NCBI GenBank assembly: GCA_937128575.1
Contig: CAKZMN010000039.1
Location: forward strand, 1-7,474
Source of the DNA: an uncultured Alphaproteobacteria bacterium
GTDB taxonomy: Bacteria > Pseudomonadota > Alphaproteobacteria > Micavibrionales > Micavibrionaceae
DNA: 7,474 nt
Reading direction: 5' to 3'
Position numbers and translations under genes: made by a program. Shown here piece by piece: positions 5,379-7,474 of this stretch. A model generated the notes under the pieces. The model worked only from the letters and a program-made list of their open reading frames with translations, was not told where the DNA came from and made no database searches. Position 1 is the stretch's first letter. Every line of letters starts with the position of its first letter.

Positions 5379-6443
5379 ATGTCCACACCGCAAAAAAACG
5401 TTGCCGTTATCGGCGCAGGCATTATGGGCCTATGCACAGCGCGCGAGCTTTCTCAAGCTGGAGCGCACGTTGTGGTGTATGAAAAAAACACACTCCCTTC
5501 TAAAAATGCGAGTTTTATGGCCGGCGGCATGCTCGCCCCCTATAGCGAAATTGAGCACATGCCCCCCGAATGGGTTCAGGCGGGCCTTAATGGAATAGAA
5601 TATTGGCGCGCCATTTTGGGGCAAGAAAGCGCCCAAGCCGAATTTAGCTGCAAGGGCAGCCTTCTGATTGCGCATAAAGAAGATCAATATGTATTGGAAC
5701 GCTTTAAAACCCACCTATCCGCAAACACCAATTGCCAAAACGTTAGCAAAGCAGAGGTTGCACAATTAGAACCACAAATTGCGGAGCGCTTTGACAACGG
5801 TGTGTTCTTAAAAGAAGAAGCGCACCTGCATCCGCAAAAAACAATGCAACTGATCATCGATAGGGGCGCGTTTGAAATGCGTCAAGAAGAGGCCGCCCCA
5901 AGTGCGCTGAGTGAGCAATATGACCATGTGATTGATTGCCGCGGCTATGACGCGGAAAAACAGACGCCTGGCTTGCGTGGTGTGAAAGGTGAAATTGCGA
6001 TTGTACGCAATACAGAATTTTATTTAGAACGCCCCGTGCGCCTGATGCATCCGCGCTACCCGCTTTATATTGTCCCGCGTAAGGGCAATATATTTATGAT
6101 CGGCGCCACAGTCATAGAAGCCGCAAACAACGAACATGTCAGCGTGCGCTCCAGCCTTGAGCTGTTAAGCGCGCTATATAGTCTGCACCCCAGTTTTGGC
6201 GATGCGCAAATTCTTGATATGTCCGCCGGTATTCGCCCCGCCTATGCGGATAATTTACCGCGCATCACGCTTCAAGATAACATCGTGCGCTGCAACGGGT
6301 TGTTCCGTCACGGATATTTACTTGCCCCCGTTATGGCGCAATGTGTAGAACATATGATACATAACAAACATCACGATTTGACCGCACTGCTTATGGGAGA
6401 AAACCATGAATATAAAAATCAACGGAAAAGCGCAGAACTTTGA
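5379..6443 (+). CDS. thiO: Glycine oxidase ThiO, FAD-dependent
   Basis: ThiO oxidises glycine to dehydroglycine (iminoacetate), which ThiG uses to build the thiazole ring of thiamine. The 354-residue protein has the FAD dinucleotide-binding motif GAGIMG at 12-17 after a beta strand, the ribose-binding acidic residue at the end of the second strand (YEK, Glu35) and FMAGGMLAPY, which matches the flavin-proximal segment of this oxidase family. Near the C-terminus are GIRPAY (284-289; Arg286) and GLFRHGYLLAP (307-317; Arg310), corresponding to the GLRP and HFRNGILLAP motifs; the arginine in the latter region binds the substrate carboxylate in glycine oxidase. The length is normal for the family. 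No Shine-Dalgarno precedes the ATG. The last 38 bases overlap thiS in another frame. It differs from bacteria that use ThiH and tyrosine for this step, and fits aerobic metabolism. Confidence 0.93.
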   Translation: MSTPQKNVAVIGAGIMGLCTARELSQAGAHVVVYEKNTLPSKNASFMAGGMLAPYSEIEHMPPEWVQAGLNGIEYWRAILGQESAQAEFSCKGSLLIAHKEDQYVLERFKTHLSANTNCQNVSKAEVAQLEPQIAERFDNGVFLKEEAHLHPQKTMQLIIDRGAFEMRQEEAAPSALSEQYDHVIDCRGYDAEKQTPGLRGVKGEIAIVRNTEFYLERPVRLMHPRYPLYIVPRKGNIFMIGATVIEAANNEHVSVRSSLELLSALYSLHPSFGDAQILDMSAGIRPAYADNLPRITLQDNIVRCNGLFRHGYLLAPVMAQCVEHMIHNKHHDLTALLMGENHEYKNQRKSAEL

Positions 6444-6606
6444 GGCGCCGCTCAATCTTTATGATGTGTTAGAACAGCAAGGCTACGTTGACATGATGAT
6501 CGCAGTCGCGCGCAATGGCACCTTCGTGGCTAAAGACACCTACCCCGAAACCCCCATTTATGACGGTGACGAAATAGAAATCGTTGCCCCAATGCAGGGC
6601 GGATAA
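6406..6606 (+). CDS. thiS: Sulfur carrier protein ThiS
   Basis: A 66-residue ubiquitin-like protein that carries sulfur for thiazole synthesis. It ends in the required Gly-Gly (MQGG), whose C-terminus is adenylated by ThiF and converted to a thiocarboxylate. The beta-grasp pattern is clear: an opening MNIKINGK strand pair, the helix NLYDVLEQQGY, the VARNG turn characteristic of ThiS, and the closing GDEIEIVAPMQGG. GGGAGA (6395-6400) is 5 bases before the ATG and lies inside thiO, and the 38-base overlap suggests translational coupling. No thiF is in the window, so activation must come from elsewhere in the genome. Confidence 0.95.
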   Translation: MNIKINGKAQNFEAPLNLYDVLEQQGYVDMMIAVARNGTFVAKDTYPETPIYDGDEIEIVAPMQGG

Positions 6607-6617
6607 TATAAACGCCC
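6597..6617 (+). other. Small hairpin directly before the thiG start
   Basis: GGGCG (6597-6601) can pair with CGCCC (6613-6617) around an 11-base AT-rich loop, ending one base before the thiG ATG. The stem covers the final codons of thiS and no Shine-Dalgarno is visible in the 12-base gap. It may tune or couple thiG translation, but a five-pair stem of this kind could be coincidental. Confidence 0.3.
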
Positions 6618-6618
6618 A

Positions 6619-7410
6619 ATGAGTAAAAACACAGCCCTCCATATCGATGACCGCATCCTGTCTTCGCGCTTATTTTTAGGCACGGCGAGCTATCCCTCGC
6701 CAGAGGAACTTAAGCAGTCCATTGCCCTATCAAAGCCAGGCTTGCTGACGGTATCGCTGCGCCGGGAAAGTGCGGCCGGAAAAGGGCAAAAATTTTGGGA
6801 CATTATCAAGGGGTTTGACGTACCTATCCTGCCCAACACCGCAGGCTGCTATAGCGCGGCGCAGGCCATCACCACCGCCGAAATGGCGCGCGAGATATTT
6901 GGCACACACTGGATCAAGCTAGAGGTCATCGCGAATGATTATACGCTAGAGCCTGATGCAAAGGGCTTAGTAGAAGCCACGCGGGCGCTGACGGATAAAG
7001 GATTTAAGGTTTTCCCCTATATGACAGAAGACTTAGAGCTTGCGCAAACTCTCTCCGATATTGGATGCGACATTCTTATGCCTTGGGGGGCACCGATTGG
7101 CACGGGGCGCGGCCTGAATAACCCGCAAGGGTTACGGGCAATGCGGGAACGCTTCCCCGATAAAATATTGGTGGTTGATGCCGGAATAGGCGCGCCTTCG
7201 CACGCGGCAAGCGCTATGGAGCTTGGCTATGACGCCGTGCTGCTCAACACCGCGGTATCAAAAGCCACAAAGCCTGCCGCCATGGCAAGCGCGCTGGCAA
7301 AATCAATTGAGGCAGGGCGCGAAGGCTTTCTAGCAGGCCTAATTGCGCGCCAAGAAACGGCGGCGCCATCAACCCCAATGATTGATCGCCCATTTTGGCA
7401 CAAAAAATAA
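6619..7410 (+). CDS. thiG: Thiazole synthase ThiG
   Basis: ThiG condenses 1-deoxy-D-xylulose 5-phosphate, dehydroglycine from ThiO and sulfur from ThiS-thiocarboxylate into the thiazole phosphate of thiamine. The 263-residue protein is a TIM barrel: [13 protein letters not shown] opens strand one, LTVSLRR is strand two, and HWIKLEVI carries Lys100, the residue expected to form the Schiff base with the sugar. [16 protein letters not shown] (about 154-169), VVDAGIG and AVLLNTAVS are the phosphate-binding and barrel motifs. The MPW form and the NDYTLEPD segment are of the kind seen in proteobacterial ThiG. The ATG at 6619 is the only reasonable start, because an in-frame TAA lies at 6604-6606. 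It begins 12 bases after thiS in the same operon. No thiE follows: the next gene is on the opposite strand. Confidence 0.95.
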   Translation: MSKNTALHIDDRILSSRLFLGTASYPSPEELKQSIALSKPGLLTVSLRRESAAGKGQKFWDIIKGFDVPILPNTAGCYSAAQAITTAEMAREIFGTHWIKLEVIANDYTLEPDAKGLVEATRALTDKGFKVFPYMTEDLELAQTLSDIGCDILMPWGAPIGTGRGLNNPQGLRAMRERFPDKILVVDAGIGAPSHAASAMELGYDAVLLNTAVSKATKPAAMASALAKSIEAGREGFLAGLIARQETAAPSTPMIDRPFWHKK

Positions 7411-7419
7411 AATGATAGC

Positions 7420-7474
7420 TTAAGCGGCCTTTTGACCGTTCGCGCGCTCAATGCCCTCAAGGATGAGCTCTTTC
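7420..7474 (-). CDS. C-terminal end of an unidentified gene, open at right edge
   Basis: On the minus strand a frame entering from the right edge encodes KELILEGIERANGQKAA and ends at a TAA (7420-7422). The use of GAG, CGC, GCG and GGC codons resembles that of thiG, and the charged, helix-like tail ending in small residues looks like a real protein end. It converges on thiG with only 9 bases between the two stops. Seventeen residues are too few to identify a family. Confidence 0.5.
   Translation of the reverse strand, partial: KELILEGIERANGQKAA

Noticed and set aside
7411..7474. Intrinsic terminator after thiG
   Set aside because: Only a three-base-pair CGG/CCG stem around TTTT-containing sequence can be drawn, without a following T run; the area is explained better as the end of the convergent gene.

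Overview
The window looks like two unequal parts joined together. Positions 1 to about 1140 are a patchwork of short gene fragments: an unidentified ORF running off the left edge on the minus strand, an internal piece of the F0F1 ATP synthase a subunit, and the C-terminal end of a Bacteroidota-type secreted protein with a type IX secretion sorting domain. Each has lost its N-terminal part, and their gene types point to different source genomes. From about 1141 onward the sequence is coherent and proteobacterial, most likely alphaproteobacterial. The supports are the form of the initiator tRNA (A29-U41 in the anticodon stem), the thiO-thiS-thiG order and the ThiG sequence type. I consider the first 1.1 kb most likely a mis-assembly or cloning chimera, although a real rearrangement cannot be excluded from the sequence alone.

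Positions 1141-4911 hold a tight plus-strand gene run: the C-terminal half of a CzcA/CusA-type RND heavy-metal efflux pump (its N-terminal half is cut off at the junction), a small secreted two-cysteine protein, a four-helix membrane protein of the DUF3147 type, a glutaredoxin fused to a MauE/DoxX-like membrane domain, and a secreted His-rich protein built from two copies of one domain. Spacing is an 8-base overlap, then gaps of 4, 14 and 14 bases, and each internal gene has its own Shine-Dalgarno sequence. Together they suggest export of a metal (copper or silver are the natural guesses), periplasmic metal capture, and thiol/disulfide handling at the membrane. This is the least well described part of the window.

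Positions 4912-5378 contain no protein gene I can support. They hold the initiator tRNA-fMet on the minus strand, with encoded CCA and an intrinsic terminator after it. The metal cassette lies on the 3' side of this tRNA and looks more AT-rich than the genes beyond it, which fits an acquired island, but no integrase or duplicated tRNA end is visible.

Positions 5379-7410 carry thiO-thiS-thiG, which make the thiazole half of thiamine: glycine oxidase supplies dehydroglycine, ThiS carries sulfur as a thiocarboxylate, and ThiG closes the ring. No TPP riboswitch is seen before thiO, and thiO may be leaderless. The right edge contains the last 17 codons of an unidentified convergent minus-strand gene.
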